From Saposhnikovia divaricata (Eukaryota; Streptophyta; Magnoliopsida; Apiales; Apiaceae): a DNA stretch of 64,000 nucleotides. Below, piece after piece: positions 1 to 12,349 of this stretch. Numbering within the stretch: position 1 is the stretch's first letter; each line of letters begins with the position of its first letter. The stretch is from assembly GCA_036435485.1 (NCBI GenBank), contig CM071597.1, positions 150,285,647 through 150,349,646 on the forward strand. Reading direction: 5' to 3'. The position numbers and the translations under genes were made by a program. The notes beneath the pieces are model-generated. The model was not told the origin of the DNA. It searched no databases and saw only the letters and a list, made by a program, of their open reading frames with translations.

Positions 1-139
1 TGTTTATTTGACTATATTTACAGCAAGCATGTGTTGCATAGTACAGAGAACTGTCTCGAAAGAAGTCAATTCTTCATTTACCTAAGTGAATAATATGAAA
101 CTGAAATGATTCTTACTATAAATTAAATGTCAAAATCAG

Positions 140-3100
140 TGGTTTGAGCAATATCCGGAGTTTGTGAATAATCCATTTTACATTGCTGGCGAGTCATATG
201 CTGGCGTTTACGTTCCAACACTGGCCTCAAATGTGGTCCAAGGTATGGCATTTTGTTATACTTCTCCCAGATTCATGAGTGTTCACAATGAAGTAATTAA
301 CTGTGTTATATTTCAGGAATTAAGAATGGTGCAAAGCCTGTTATAAAGTTCCAGGTCGATGTTGTTGTTTGTTTATTTATATTGACAGTATTAACCGGAT
401 TAGTAAGCTACACATTTTTTCTTTCATTTTTAAAATTGAGAAATGCAGGGCTATATGATTGGCAATGGAGTCACAGACTACAAATTCGATGGCAATGCTC
501 TTGTCCCATTTGCACATGGAATGGGCCTCATCTCCAACAAAATGTTCGAGGTATATGTTCATACACCTGGGATTCTCCACGATAAGTAAATTTCGAATGC
601 CTGTGAAATGTATAGATAACTATACAAATTATTCCTTAAAATCAAATACTGGTTAAGTATTCATTGTTCACTGGACATCATCTCTGTGAAATAACTGCTG
701 CTCTTTTATGACACATTTAATCAGATATTATATGTCGACTTTAATTAGGAACCTACAAAGATAATAACATCTTTATAGCTTATTGTTAAAAATGCCTAGG
801 CGATTCCTCTTATTTTATCTATATTCATAGTAAATGGTAAAAAAAGATAATGTGGAACTCAATGCTGGACCAATGACTATTTTGATGTCCCTTCTGCTTG
901 AATGCTTTGTGCTATTACATTGACATTGTGTCTTCAACATCTGTGTATAATTGATGTTCATCTACAATGTTTTCGTCTCCTGTTATATTCTTGTTTTCAT
1001 CTGTTCTAGGACGCTAGGATCAACTGCAAAGAGAATTACTACGAACCAAGTAACGACAAATGCTACCAAGCTCTTGAAAACATCGATGTCGTGAGTAATT
1101 CTTTTCTTCTAAGCTTTACATGTAAATTTTTTAGCAGGCTTTGATCACGTATGTGAATTTTTATTCCATGCTTGTTCAATGTATTTCGTTTGCCCTTTTT
1201 GTAGGCTGTTGATAGTTTAAACATCTATGACATTCTTGAGCCATGCTACCATAGTCCCTCCACAACAGATTCAGCAAAAAATTCAAGCGTACCAGTAAGC
1301 TTCAAACAATTAGGGCAGACAGATCGTCCACTTACAGTGAGGAAAAGAATTTACGGGCGAGCATGGCCTTTTCGTGCACCAGTTAGAGATGGAATTATTC
1401 CGTCATGGCCCCAAATAATGGCTGAATCAAAGGCACTTGGAGTTCCATGCATCGTAAGTTAAATTTCCCATATGTTTTTGTGTAAATTGTTGGTGAATTT
1501 ACAACTCTCCTAAAATTTTAAGCTTGAAAACAGCATAAAAGTTAATCTTATTTCACAGTTACAAACACAAATAGGATTTATACTTTTTTCATCAAAATTG
1601 AAACAAATAAAAAGGTCACAGAAGTACACAATTCTCCTAAGTCCTAACAGTAGGCTGGCGAAAGGTCCCCTGTACTTAACCTTGTCCTTACTTTTCAAAA
1701 AGTGACACCTTAATTATTTTCTAGTAAAAAGATTGTTTCTCGTATTTGTGACTTAAAAGATAGCAAGTAGACCCTTGACAACCAAACACGATCTTCATAA
1801 ATTAAATTGAATCTAACAGAAAAAAAATTGTTCTTTTCTCTATTCTTCTAACAGTTGATATTTGCTTTTGCAGAATGATGAGGTGGCAACTACATGGCTC
1901 AACAATGATGCAGTTAGAAAAGCACTCCATGCCAGGCCAGTATGTTATATACTTATTTGCATTTATCTTACAATTTTGATAATTAGGTTAACGACAAGCT
2001 GCCAAATAGTATCCTCTTTACAAAAGTCAGAAGTATGCATTTTCATGATATAGCCGTATTGATTTGCGGTCAGAATGTGTTATTATCTTAACATTACTAA
2101 AAAATTTAAACGTAGCAAGCTGGATCTTGGGACTTATGCACTAGCAAATTATCTTACAACCATGATGCTGGAAGCATGATTCCCCTCCACGTAAACCTTA
2201 CAACCCAGGGATATCGTGCTCTTATTTTCAGGTACACGTATAAACACTTCTAATTCAGTTTGCTTCTGTTTAAACAGGGATGGAAGATATGAGTTCTCAT
2301 GCTTTATCCGCCTTTAATTTCAATTCCATTTACGTAGACGTAGGACAGTCATTCAGTTGAAATTATTATAGAAAAAGAACATCGACAACATGTGTTAAAA
2401 TTAATATTTTACTTGTCTGTTGAAATTTTATTTAGTCACATTAAGTGAAACTTTTTTGTAAAATATGCCAATATCCCTCAGCTGATATTATATGTGTTTG
2501 TGTAGATAGAGGTCATATAAAGTGTGTGCAATCTTGAACGTATATATATTTCGCAGTGTCACTACTTTTTTTTCTCCTTTTTGGGTAACGTTCAACTGAA
2601 GAAATATTAATAAGCACACTCTTGCAAACAGTAACCTCTTGTCAAACCCTCAAACTATCGTTACCAAAAGAATAAGGAGATCCACTAGACTACAATGTTG
2701 GGGGGTTACTGTCACTTGAGCTCTTGAATATATGCTCCATTCAAGTTTATGTATGGATTGCTTTCACAGACGCAACGTATTGTGATTAGTAGCTTTACGT
2801 GGACACTTAATTAGAGATAACCAATAAATTGGGTATTGGATTCAAGGTCTGACGTTCTAAAATAGGTGGGAGCTGGGATACCTACATAATTGTAGTTAAG
2901 CAGTTAACTACTGAAATGGTCAGACTTAACTATTGTGACTGCATTTAACTACTTCATATTTCTTTGTTAAAGTTTGGATTCGATTAAATCAAATATGTAT
3001 GTTTGTATTCACAAATGACAATGCATATTCCAGTGGAGACCATGATATGTGCGTGCCATTTACTGGAAGCCAAGCATGGACCAGTTCACTTGGATACAAG

Positions 3101-3784
3101 ATTGTTGATGAATGGAGGCCATGGCTATCCAAAGGACAAGTTGCTGGGTATGTTATGTATCTTTCACAAAGCTCATTTTTGGAATCATATTTGGCATGAT
3201 ATATTATTTGAGATTTTTGTTTCAGAAGTAAAAAATGTGAATGCAACAATTACAATTCCATCACTCATATATCTGCTTTGAAGATAAAGGTTGACAAAAG
3301 TTTTCTTTCTGCAGGTATTTAGAAGGTTACACAAACAAATTCACTTTTCTAACTGTAAAGGTACACAAAAGCACACTATTTCTTATTTATTTTCGGTAAA
3401 GATCTACTGCAAAATTAAATACTCGCGAACTAAAAGCAATGAAGACAATGAAGACTAAAAATCTCGGGATCTTATAACAAAAGAGAAAGAGAGCATCCTT
3501 TAGGCTACAGCATATGCCAAATGAATTTTGTTTACCCTTGCACGCGTAATCATTTTCAGAACTAAAAATCTGTTTTCAGAAGTAGTTAAAAGAAGCACCT
3601 TATGTAAAAATTAGATAGTATTAGTATAGAATCTATTACGAATGAAAGTGCATATGCATTTTGCGATCTGATGTGTATTTTCTTTCATAACCTTATGCAG
3701 GGGTCCGGCCACACTGTGCCAGAGTATAAGCCACAAGAAGCCTTGGACTTTTATAGCCGTTGGTTGGCGGGAATTAAAATCTAA
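140..3784 (+). CDS. Serine carboxypeptidase-like protein (SCPL20-like), 3' part of gene
   Basis: Peptidase family S10 (alpha/beta hydrolase) enzyme that removes C-terminal residues or, in some plant members, acts as an acyltransferase; normally secreted or vacuolar. Ten visible exons: 140-242, 317-354, 449-550, 1010-1090, 1205-1453, 1874-1939, 2116-2231, 3034-3147, 3315-3360 and 3701-3784. They have GT..AG borders, keep phase, and sum to 999 nt (332 residues plus TAA). The catalytic Ser is in GESYAGVYVP (exon 1), the Asp in the SGDHDMCVPF segment spanning exons 7-8, and the His in GSGHTVPEYKP (last exon). The GRAWPFRAP stretch in exon 5 recalls Arabidopsis SCPL20 (from memory). Family members are near 450-500 residues, so roughly the first third, with the signal peptide, lies left of the window; 1-139 reads as intron. 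No disabling mutation was seen. The donor after exon 2 (GTCGAT) is weak. Being SCPL is near certain; the subgroup is likely. Confidence 0.93.
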
Positions 3785-4202
3785 CAAAGAACTTTTAGTG
3801 CCCATTTAAATTGCCCAAGACCACATTCTTCATTCTTGTCAATTTTATGCAATCAAAGAACTTGGAAAATTCCAAAAGGATAAAAGGAAATAGAAAGGGA
3901 AACAATAATGAAATCAAGAATCATTATCATTATCAATATCAAATTCCACCACATTTTATGAATGCAATGTTTTATAAAGTTAGAATATATTAGTAGCCTA
4001 TCAATATCAAAAGTTTATATATGATTTTGTTCAGATACAATCCTCGTAAAACATAAATTATGATCTGATAACAAGCATAGATTTACTGTTCGGGAAATTA
4101 AAGCACATTTTGAAACTATAATAGCATCAAGGTGTCCTACAGTGCAGGTCGAACTTCAAATGATAGATGAATTGTCGTCTAATCGACAGTGGTAGTGAAT
4201 CG

Positions 4203-4383
4203 CCAATAAATTTTATTTGAACAGCCAGACAATACCAGGCATTATGTATACGGAGATTGAGACTCATCATCAAATGATGAATCAGACTCATCATCAAATG
4301 ATGAATCGCCTAATCGACAATGGTAGTGAATCGCCTAGTCTCAGTCTCTGGTATTGTCGACTGTTCAAATAAAATTTTATTGG
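4203..4383. repeat. Foldback (inverted repeat) with internal palindromic direct repeats
   Basis: Two 36-bp arms, 4203-4238 and 4348-4383, are inverted copies of each other with a few mismatches. The loop carries two adjacent copies of a 24-bp unit (4261-4308) that is itself partly palindromic (CATCATCAAATGATGAAT). A further direct repeat (TAATCGACAGTGGTAGTGAATCGCC and its AATGG variant) begins at about 4180 and again at about 4310. No clear target-site duplication was found. It could be a small foldback transposon or a hairpin-forming transcript. Confidence 0.7.
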
Positions 4384-5645
4384 ATCCATTATAAATCTAT
4401 AATTGCTTATACATAGATAAGATATCGAAGCAATTTCTTCAGGCTTTCACATTTAAGGATTAGGATAATCCATGCAATGTGAAGTGAAGTAAGAGTGTGG
4501 ACTCAACTCAATGCAAAATGGTTCTGTACACTTCATTCTTAGTGGTCACGACCTGTAGGTGGACTGTTGGATGGTGTGCAGATAACTATTTCTTGATAAG
4601 TGACATCTTGTCAATCTATTTTTATTCGTTACCACTCTATTGTTCCCGATACTAGTGTTGTCAAACCATCTTCAGCTATTGTTCGTCGATACGTTTTGCT
4701 AAATGATTCCAACACTTGCATTGCGTTTATTGGTTAGTTGAGATTTTGACAGAACATAAAAGTAGAGTTAAAAGAGTTGAGCCATTTATTTTCTCATTGA
4801 TAAGACAACTTATAAATCTCTGATTTTTCAATCCCCTCCTACAACTTAAAAACTTTCAGTACTCGAATGAATTGGCCAGAAGGCCACTTATTAAACTCAA
4901 AATTAGCTTCTTTTCACCCGTCATAACCAAAATAAAATAATCTAACAATCTCCATTCACATTGAATCCTGAAAGACGAAATTTATTGGACAAAACATGTC
5001 TACCGTGTGACGCACAAATTGAAACTCGAAATTTCCTACGAATATGGCTAAATTAATCGGATTTCAATAGTCGAATCTAAGTTAATCAAACTTCAATAGT
5101 CCAATCCGACTTCAATAATCGAATCTAAGTTTATCGGCTAACAGAATTTCAAATCAACACACTATAAATCGTCCATCAACAAGAAAGTAAAACGAAACAT
5201 ACATCACGGCCAAGTCAACCACATTTATTAATTTCTATCGATTGATGTCGAAGAATACGTAAGGTGGACTGAAGATTGGTCCAAACACCAGCTTGATTGG
5301 TTGGGTGGTTTTAATTGGCATTTAAGTACGTCTTTGGGTCACAGTGAGGACAGGGAAGCCCACACTTTCGGAACATTCTTGTTAGATTTATCAGTGAGGT
5401 TAAATTCATGGACAGGTTGTCTCAATCACTATGGCCGATTGGCCGGTGAGAAATTTAATCATTAATTTGATTAGCGCATCTTACATTTTACTCTTATCTA
5501 TTCATGTATGATAAGTCGATCTCCGAAATTTAAACACTCACGCAATTTATCTCGAAATCTCTTTTTATTTTTTTGTGGAAAGATATACTCGCTGCACCAC
5601 CAACGAATAAATCATTTTACGTTATGTATTGTCCTGGCTTCTTTA

Positions 5646-5993
5646 GGGCATCTCCAAGAGTCTCTCTACTCAGAAAATGAGGAAAGAATAAAAATGTTGT
5701 TCCAAAAATTTTTAGTGCCTCTAAAATACTAACACATTCTTCTCTATCCTCATTTCTTAGAGCCACTAATAACTCTTAACTTATAGTATTTTAATAATAA
5801 AATATTCATGTTCACCAATTCTTACAAAAACCTTATGATTATAGTGGGGTTGATTTATAAATAAATTATAAATAAAGAGCTAATATAAATAGTATTGCTG
5901 GGATTTAACACATAAACCAATGTAATAACTTGCTAAAAGCCATTTACTTATATTATTTTTAAGAATTAATGTAGGAGCATTTTCAAGATGCTC
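5646..5993. mobile_element. Tourist-like MITE (PIF/Harbinger type)
   Basis: Ends are GGGCATCTCC... on the left and ...GATGCTC on the right, imperfectly inverted. The element is flanked by TTA at 5643-5645 and 5994-5996, the 3-bp TTA target site typical of PIF/Harbinger MITEs. The 348-bp interior is AT-rich and non-coding. Confidence 0.65.
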
Positions 5994-6244
5994 TTATACG
6001 ACTGTGAGTATAAAATTTTGATAATATAGGCAGCTCACGGGCTGGACTGTAAGAGGATTAAAGATTAGTTAGATTACAGATGCAGTATACTTGCGAGTGT
6101 GCACGAAAAAGATACGATTATCCAAGTTTACAAATATACAATACGATTTGCCAATGATGATTCTTACACCTCATTGGTTACCATACATGTTCCTTACCTA
6201 TAATGTGTCTAGGTGGACAAATATAGGAATTTTAGTTTAAAAAT

Positions 6245-6520
6245 AAAGCTCCAATCCTACCCCTCATCCCCTTTATTTTTTAGGGAAGAGAAAATATAAC
6301 CCCTTATTTGAGGGATCAAAATTAGATCCCCTATATCCTCCACCTCATTGGTTAATTTATAAGAATGTTCAAAATTTAAATTTCAAAAAACTACTACTTT
6401 TAAAATATAGGGTATGAATATAGGGTATATGATTGGACTGAAACATAATTTTCATTACCTATATTTTTAATAATCCCTATTTTAGGGGTTAAGGAAAGGG
6501 AAGAGCATTGGAGTTGCTAG
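6245..6520. repeat. Possible degenerate MITE
   Basis: The left part (GCTCCAATCCTACCCCTC) and the inverted right part (GCAACTCCAATGCTCTTCCC) share a CTCCAAT-type terminus like the MITE in the PP2C intron. Both ends also carry A/T-broken runs of CCCCT. Ends and target site cannot be fixed, so this is a weak call. Confidence 0.35.
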
Positions 6521-7292
6521 GGATCAACCGTATTTCGTTTATTTTCAAAAAAATTATCAGTTCATAAGTTTGTGTTTAAATAAAAATCTAGTTCCATTGC
6601 AAAAAGTGCAATTAACTTGTGATAAAATATCTAACCAGCCTGACTTTGTTTAGAAAATTATTTTAACAAAGTAAAATCGAGGAATGACATCGACCCTCAT
6701 AACAATGCCATGACACAATGTGATGGAATAATGCTACAATTAAGAAATTTGAAATTATCCTGAGAATAAATGCACCCTCAACTGGGAAAATAATAGAGCA
6801 TTTGTGCTAGGCAAGGACTGGGGGAGGGGAAGAATTTATCAAATATTTTCGAGATTATGAGACCTTGACAATAAGACTGAATATAACTGCAACCACGAAA
6901 TAGAGGCCCAAGAGGTGGGAAAGAGGAAGATCAAATCATTATGCAACTAGAAGCTGAAAGAGACTGCATAACCACAAACTAATTATCGATATCAAACAAT
7001 AATCAACATATTTTTCACACATACCAAAAAAATAAACAAAATACGGAGAGTTGGATTTTACAAAATTCCGATTCTACCCACACTAGAGAGAGAAAGGACA
7101 ATTCCCAGACACTCTAATAAAGCCGGGCCCACCTCTCCGGTCTAGAATAAACATCAATGACACTAAACTCCCTTTTTACTTTATTTTTCGTTTGTAAGAA
7201 ATAGAAACCATAAACAGAGACTTAATCGCAAACATTTACCAACAAGAAAAAACAGAAAGAGCTCCAAAATAAAATAAACCTTTTGCGCTTCC

Positions 7293-10200
7293 TCATTTGC
7301 GAGCCTTTGCCTCTCCAGCAGCTGACTTATTTTCGTTTCCGGGAGTAAACCTTGGCAGTGTCAGTAATGTATTTACCCGAGAAACCCCTTCAAGGGCAGA
7401 CCAGTCTTTCTCTGGGTCTGCATATAGCAAGGGATCGTCTTCATCAGCTTCAACTTCTTCCTCTTTACATTCTTCACCAAGTTTCTCCTCTCCATTACTT
7501 ACAATCCCAGAAGAATCCTTTCTATTATTATTTAAAACGTGCTCTTCCACTGGTACTATCTTCTCATTTGATTCGATGACGGAAGCAGAAGAAAAATCAT
7601 TGGAGTTAAAGAAGAGGCAAACCACTGCACAATCATCAACTTTAGAGGTGGGGTATTTGCTCCTCCAAGCTCGAACTGCAGCCTCAACTAATGCTCTAGC
7701 AGCATAGGAACGTGCTGGAGCTGCAGCAACAATGTCTACGACCTCCTTGTTTGAGAGAACATCCCAAATCTGTAGTTAAAAAAAAGTTAAAGAAGATAAT
7801 ATATACATCATGAGAAATTGTCCTAAGAAAATAACCCATACCCCATCTGTTGCCAGCACTACAAATTCGTCTTTTTCAGTGAGGCGACGATGAGAAATTT
7901 CGGGCACAGATATTAGACCGAAATCTTTAAGACAGAAATCCCCAAAAGCACGGGCCATGGCAAGGCCAGGAGAGTCATTGTTAGGCAACCAAACTCTGGC
8001 AACCTCAGGTTCATCCCGAAGAGCAAAAACTCGCCCCTTACATTTACGAATCCTTTCCGCTTCCTCTGTCAATTTAAACAAAATGTACATGACACTTTAA
8101 AACTTACTAATAGTATCCTTCTACATTCATGTAATTGTTAATGTATAATTGAGCTTAAGGAAAATGGCCACCAGATAATGAAGTTCAATTATTAAGAGCA
8201 ACTCCAACAGCCTCCTTGTGTTTTCCTTATAAATATTATAAAATATTAGGCTCTTAGTGATTTAGGATATTATAAGGTATGATAACTCCAACAAGCTCCC
8301 TTATAATTGATCCTTATATTATTAAATAATAAATAAAAGGAAGGAAGCAAGAACAAAAAAAGAGGGAAACAATTGGAAAGAGGAGGGAAAATAATATTTT
8401 ATTGATAAAAGTGAAATAAGGAAGCCCTTAAAGATAAGGGATGACATGATGCTCTTAACTTTTTAAGGAAAAGTTAAGAGCCTGTTGGACCACAATTTTA
8501 AACATAATCCCTTATAATTTGAGTTAGGAGGTCATATAAGGGATCTCTTGGAGTTGCTCTAATAAGGTCAGATAAGCACATGTCCTTATAAGCCTAATAC
8601 TTACCTTTTATTTTTTGGGTTTGCAAATAAAATAAGGACAAAACATCATAGCTGTATTTCCTACTATCACCTAGAGATCCTACCTTTCGATTTTATCTTT
8701 TACTTATGGGATCATGTGGACCTGCATGTTCATACACTACCTGCCAAAATTGCCTGCCTTGCATAATGTTGTCAAACTAAAAAAAATAAAATTTCTCGTC
8801 ATTAATAACTAGAACTCAATACCATAGATATGCCAACAATCCAACATAAATAAGTGTTGAGTTTTTTAATCATTAAGTTTGTTAAAATTCAAGATTACTG
8901 TCCAGAAAACAAAAGGCAATCCACTGACCTACAAGTTATTTCCTATATGCCAATGATTTCTTCTGAATGTCTTTAGGTTATTAGCATAACAGTATAGTAT
9001 TGAGACAAATATATAATCATATATCTAGCAATAATACGGTATGTCTGTAAGCTTATTTTGGGTATGCAGCCCCATCTTCATTTTCTAATTTATTTCAAAA
9101 TTTGCACTTTTTTACTTGAAACAACCATACATCCATTACCCAACCCCAGCCTAAAAAAAACGGAAATCATTATTTGTATCAAATTTGTAGGAGCCTGGGG
9201 AAAATGCATATGAAGCGAGTTAAAATACCTGGTAGGTTCGGTTTCAAATCTACAGTCAGCTGTATTGCAGTAAGATGATCATCCTTATCCCTCGTACCCA
9301 TTACAGCTCTGGAGTCTCCGACATTACTAATCACAAGATCTTGGCCCTACAAGAAACCATAAACAAATTCATGTTGAGAACGAATTTCATATAGTTTAGA
9401 GGTACCAAATTCAATTGAATTTAGTCTGGGACCTGCTTAATCAGGGTTACAGCTGTTGTTCCACTGCAGAAACAATCAATTGTATTGTACATCTTAAGTT
9501 CTCTATCCATGACTTTATAAGCTTTAAGAAAGGACTCCTTTAGGGTCTGAAACCAGTTTGTTTGCTTTTCAGTTTCTTCAACATCGACGAATGCCCTTGG
9601 TTCTTCATCAGCAGTTAAGAAGGAGGTGCTTTCAGAGTTCAAGCTACCCGTGCCATTAAGACTAATCTCTCTAAGAACTTCATCAGTTTTCGTATGAACT
9701 TCCCAGTGCGCACTCAGTTTTGATGGGAGAGAATCTCTGACTCTCTTAGCAACCATGTGACCGTACGGTCCATGTCCATCAAAAACACCACAAAATATTG
9801 TATCTGTTCGTGACGCAAAGTTCTGAAAGAAAATCCACTTTAAAATAGTCGCATGAAGTCTGAGATAACAATAAAAATGCTCTCACAATTATAAGCATAC
9901 AAACTATTGGTGCTTAACTTCTGCATTCAACATGGAGATGTGATTTCAGCATTTATAAATAAAGTTTGTCAAAGAATAGCATGATCCAAAACCTAATATA
10001 ATTTGTCAGCAATAGCTTATTCATTAGTATCAGAACTGGCCTTATTTGACTCTTAAAGCTACATTTTATGTTTAGCAACACATACAATAGCAGAGAGATG
10101 TGACTGTAATAGCAACGTGTAATCATAAACTGAAATCTGAATCATAAAGATTCAAAGGTATTCAGCGGATAGAAATTTACACACTGTTTACATTACAGGA

Positions 10201-10638
10201 CTTGATTCAACTTCCAAACATGCCTTGGTTAATATATTCACAACTTTGCAAGGGAGCAAAATATGCACCTGCCCATCCAGATTTCAAGTGACACCCACCA
10301 AAAGAACCAACGAAATAAACTCAAAGCTAAGTATAAGAACTCACAAAAAATTCAAAGCTTAAAACTATAATATAAAGAAGAGTGTCAAAACAGCTAACCT
10401 CCCATACAATCATGGCATCTTGATTAGTCCCTTTCTTGCCTTGTTGAGTAAACATTGAAGCAACATCACTAGAGCCATTCAAGAACATCCGTCCCGGAAT
10501 CCGATGAAGCTGTTCTTCCCTCTTAGATTCAAAGGAAGAATTTCTCGACCCGAGTTTTTTCCTCGAATTCTTCCTTTTTCTAACCCCCGGGGAATCCGGG
10601 ACAGGGCTCCTGCTTTCAGTCGATAAGCAGGACCCCAT
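7293..10638 (-). CDS. Protein phosphatase 2C, clade-E type
   Basis: Metal-dependent Ser/Thr phosphatase (PPM family). Five exons read on the minus strand: 10638-10399, 9822-9433, 9346-9229, 8065-7842 and 7769-7293. All introns are GT..AG, the phase is kept, and the CDS is 1449 nt (482 residues). The start MGSCLSTE matches the usual clade-E N-terminus, with Gly2 and Cys4 as likely myristoylation and palmitoylation sites, so membrane attachment is inferred. Metal-site motifs: TNQDA near residue 72, DGHG at 95-98, NVGDSRAV in exon 3, ATDGIWDVLSN at the exon 4/5 join, and DDCAVVCLFF near 369. An acidic segment follows the catalytic core, as in the clade. Intron 3 (1163 bp) carries a MITE. The coding sequence looks intact. 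The exact orthologue is not determined. Confidence 0.95.
8196..8559. mobile_element. Tourist-like MITE in PP2C intron 3
   Basis: Terminal inverted repeats begin GAGCAACTCCAA and end ..TTGGAGTTGCTC, flanked by the direct repeat TAA at 8193-8195 and 8560-8562. At 364 bp it is AT-rich and non-coding. It lies wholly inside intron 3 (8066-9228) and does not touch either splice site. Confidence 0.75.
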
Positions 10639-11312
10639 CCTTAGGGCCCTGATAATATTCAATATGCAATCCAGAACAGCTACACAATTGAACCACCTAG
10701 TTTCAGTTGAAGAAGCCGTCACAACCGATATCAAAAACCTGCTATAAATTTGATCACCCCTTTCCCTTATTTGCAAAATCAACAAAATTTACCCTCAAGC
10801 TTCAAGTACCTATAGTTTCAAATCAAGAAAATAACGCTTACTTACGAAAAAACACAACAAATTATAACAGACTTATCACAAAGATTTCAACTTTTCTACA
10901 CAAACTATCACACAAACAAGCTAAACAATTTAACAAAGACTAAATCATAAGAAAGCAGATCTTTAACTAAAAATCAACAGTAACTCAACAAATTATCCAT
11001 AAAATTACACTTCCATTTCACAATTCAAAACAACAAATTCAAAAATCTTACCTCTGAAAAAAACTGTATCTATAACAACACAGAAGGCCCAAAAGATCAA
11101 ATCTTGAAAACCCCACCAAGCAATCTTCAAAAAATCACAATTTGCAGCACCAAACAGCAAAATAAATCAGACCCACATCACAAAACAGGTCAAACTCCGA
11201 ATCTAAACCAAAAGGACCAATCACACTGAAGCTCAAAAATGAAAAAACAAGAAAAAAGGGGCGTAAACAAGGACAAGGGGGTGTGAAAAGAGTGGAGAGA
11301 GAGAGAGAGAAT
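10639..11312 (-). other. PP2C 5' UTR with probable leader intron
   Basis: Upstream of the start codon the minus strand has a strong donor (CAGAG|GTAAGA, donor at 11051) and an acceptor (TTATCAG|GG) just 10 bases before the ATG. This implies a roughly 400-bp leader intron (10649-11051). The first leader exon would then run from about 11312 to 11052 and begins in a CT-repeat (GA repeat at 11295-11311 on the plus strand). Inferred from splice signals only. Confidence 0.5.
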
Positions 11313-11341
11313 AGCACAATGAGATCACAAGAAACACGGTG

Positions 11342-11350
11342 TATATATTA
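11342..11350 (-). promoter_or_regulatory. Candidate TATA box of the PP2C gene
   Basis: The minus strand reads TAATATATACA here, about 30-40 bases upstream of the CT-rich start of the presumed leader. The box directly abuts, and shares its last two bases with, the TA target duplication of the Stowaway MITE beginning at 11351. Everything further upstream is therefore transposon sequence for 300 bp. Confidence 0.5.
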
Positions 11351-11649
11351 CTCCCTCCGTCCCTGTGAAGCTGTTTCCTTTTTGTTACGTCCCAAAAAGA
11401 ATGAACATAATATACTTACTATTTTTTAACATTACTTTTCATTATTACACCCACTACTTCTCCACTTTTTTATTAAATAAACACTATTACATCCACTACT
11501 TTCCTCCACTATCTCAAATCTATTATTAAATATTGATAAGTCCCACCACTTTACTCACTTTTCAACTAACTTTACTCTTTTTCTACTACAATTTCTTAAT
11601 CTCCATGAATGTCAAAGTGGTTCATACAATATGGGTGGGACAGAGGGAG
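11351..11649. mobile_element. Stowaway MITE (Tc1/mariner type)
   Basis: Terminal inverted repeats CTCCCTCCGTCCC (left) and the inverse of CTCCCTCTGTCCC (right), flanked by TA on both sides (11349-11350 and 11650-11651). The 299-bp interior is AT-rich. The termini match the classic Stowaway consensus. Confidence 0.9.
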
Positions 11650-11813
11650 TACAGAGAGAGAGAGAAATGAAAAGTCTTGAGGTATGTATGTCTGTTACCA
11701 TCAAAATCTGGGATCTTTATTATGAATGTGTCTATATATATACTTACCATTCTTGATACTGTTACTAGGTAGTGTGTTTATAATTATGCGGATAAGAATC
11801 GATTAGCAAATTA

Positions 11814-12041
11814 GTTCCTCTGTCCATTTCTTTACAGTTTTTTTTACTGTTTAACACACATTTTAAGGTTCTTTCATAACTTATTTTTAAAATTTTCCTT
11901 TTTTGTATAAAAATAGAACAATTTTATTTTTATACAAAAATTTTTTTAAAAATAAGCTATGAAACTATCCGCAAAATACACCTTAAAATCCGTGCCAGAA
12001 TTACGTTCCCGAATGTAAAGAATCAGTAGGGACGGAGGGAG
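11814..12041. mobile_element. Stowaway MITE, diverged left end
   Basis: The right end is the inverse of CTCCCTCCGTCCC; the left end reads GTTCCTCTGTCC, so one terminus has drifted. TA lies on both sides (11812-11813 and 12042-12043). 228 bp, with a long internal inverted match around TTATTTTT. Confidence 0.75.
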
Positions 12042-12140
12042 TATATTTTTCCCATTAAATTCTACTCCCTTCGTTCCTATTTTCTTTTCCTGTTTGCTGA
12101 ATAACACGGGTTTTAAGATAGTGGGGAATGAATATTGTTT

Positions 12141-12349
12141 TTTTATGGAGTAGTGGGTATTGAATATTGTTTTTAAAGAGTAGTGGGTATTGAATATTAT
12201 TTTTTTGGAGTAGTGGGTATTGAATATTATTTTTAAAGAGTAGTGGGTATTGAATATTATTTTTAATAAGTAGTGGGTGGAGTAGTGGTATTGAATATTA
12301 TTTGTAATGATTAGTGGGTGGAGTAGTGGATATTTAATATTATTTTTAA
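12141..12349. repeat. Tandem repeat of about 30 bp inside the Stowaway-like element
   Basis: Seven or so degenerate copies centred on GTAGTGGGTATTGAATATT followed by a T-rich spacer. The array continues on the far side of the nested element (13404-13455), which shows the insertion landed within the array. Confidence 0.85.

Larger units (their letters stand above)
3785..7292. other. Convergent intergenic region
   Basis: AT-rich space between the ends of the carboxypeptidase gene (+) and the PP2C gene (-). The stretch just after 3784 should hold the 3' UTR and poly(A) site of the first gene, and the stretch before 7293 that of the second. Within it I see a foldback repeat (4203-4383), a Tourist-like MITE (5646-5993) and a possible degenerate MITE (about 6245-6520), listed separately. 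The rest (4384-5645 and 6521-7292) holds only short open frames without recognisable protein similarity. Confidence 0.7.

Noticed and set aside
1..139. Possible further upstream exon of the carboxypeptidase after CAG at position 23
   Set aside because: No frame joins to the exon at 140 with recognisable S10 sequence; read as intron.
7297..7707. 136-codon plus-strand frame
   Set aside because: Antisense shadow of the last PP2C exon, whose splice sites and motifs are clear.
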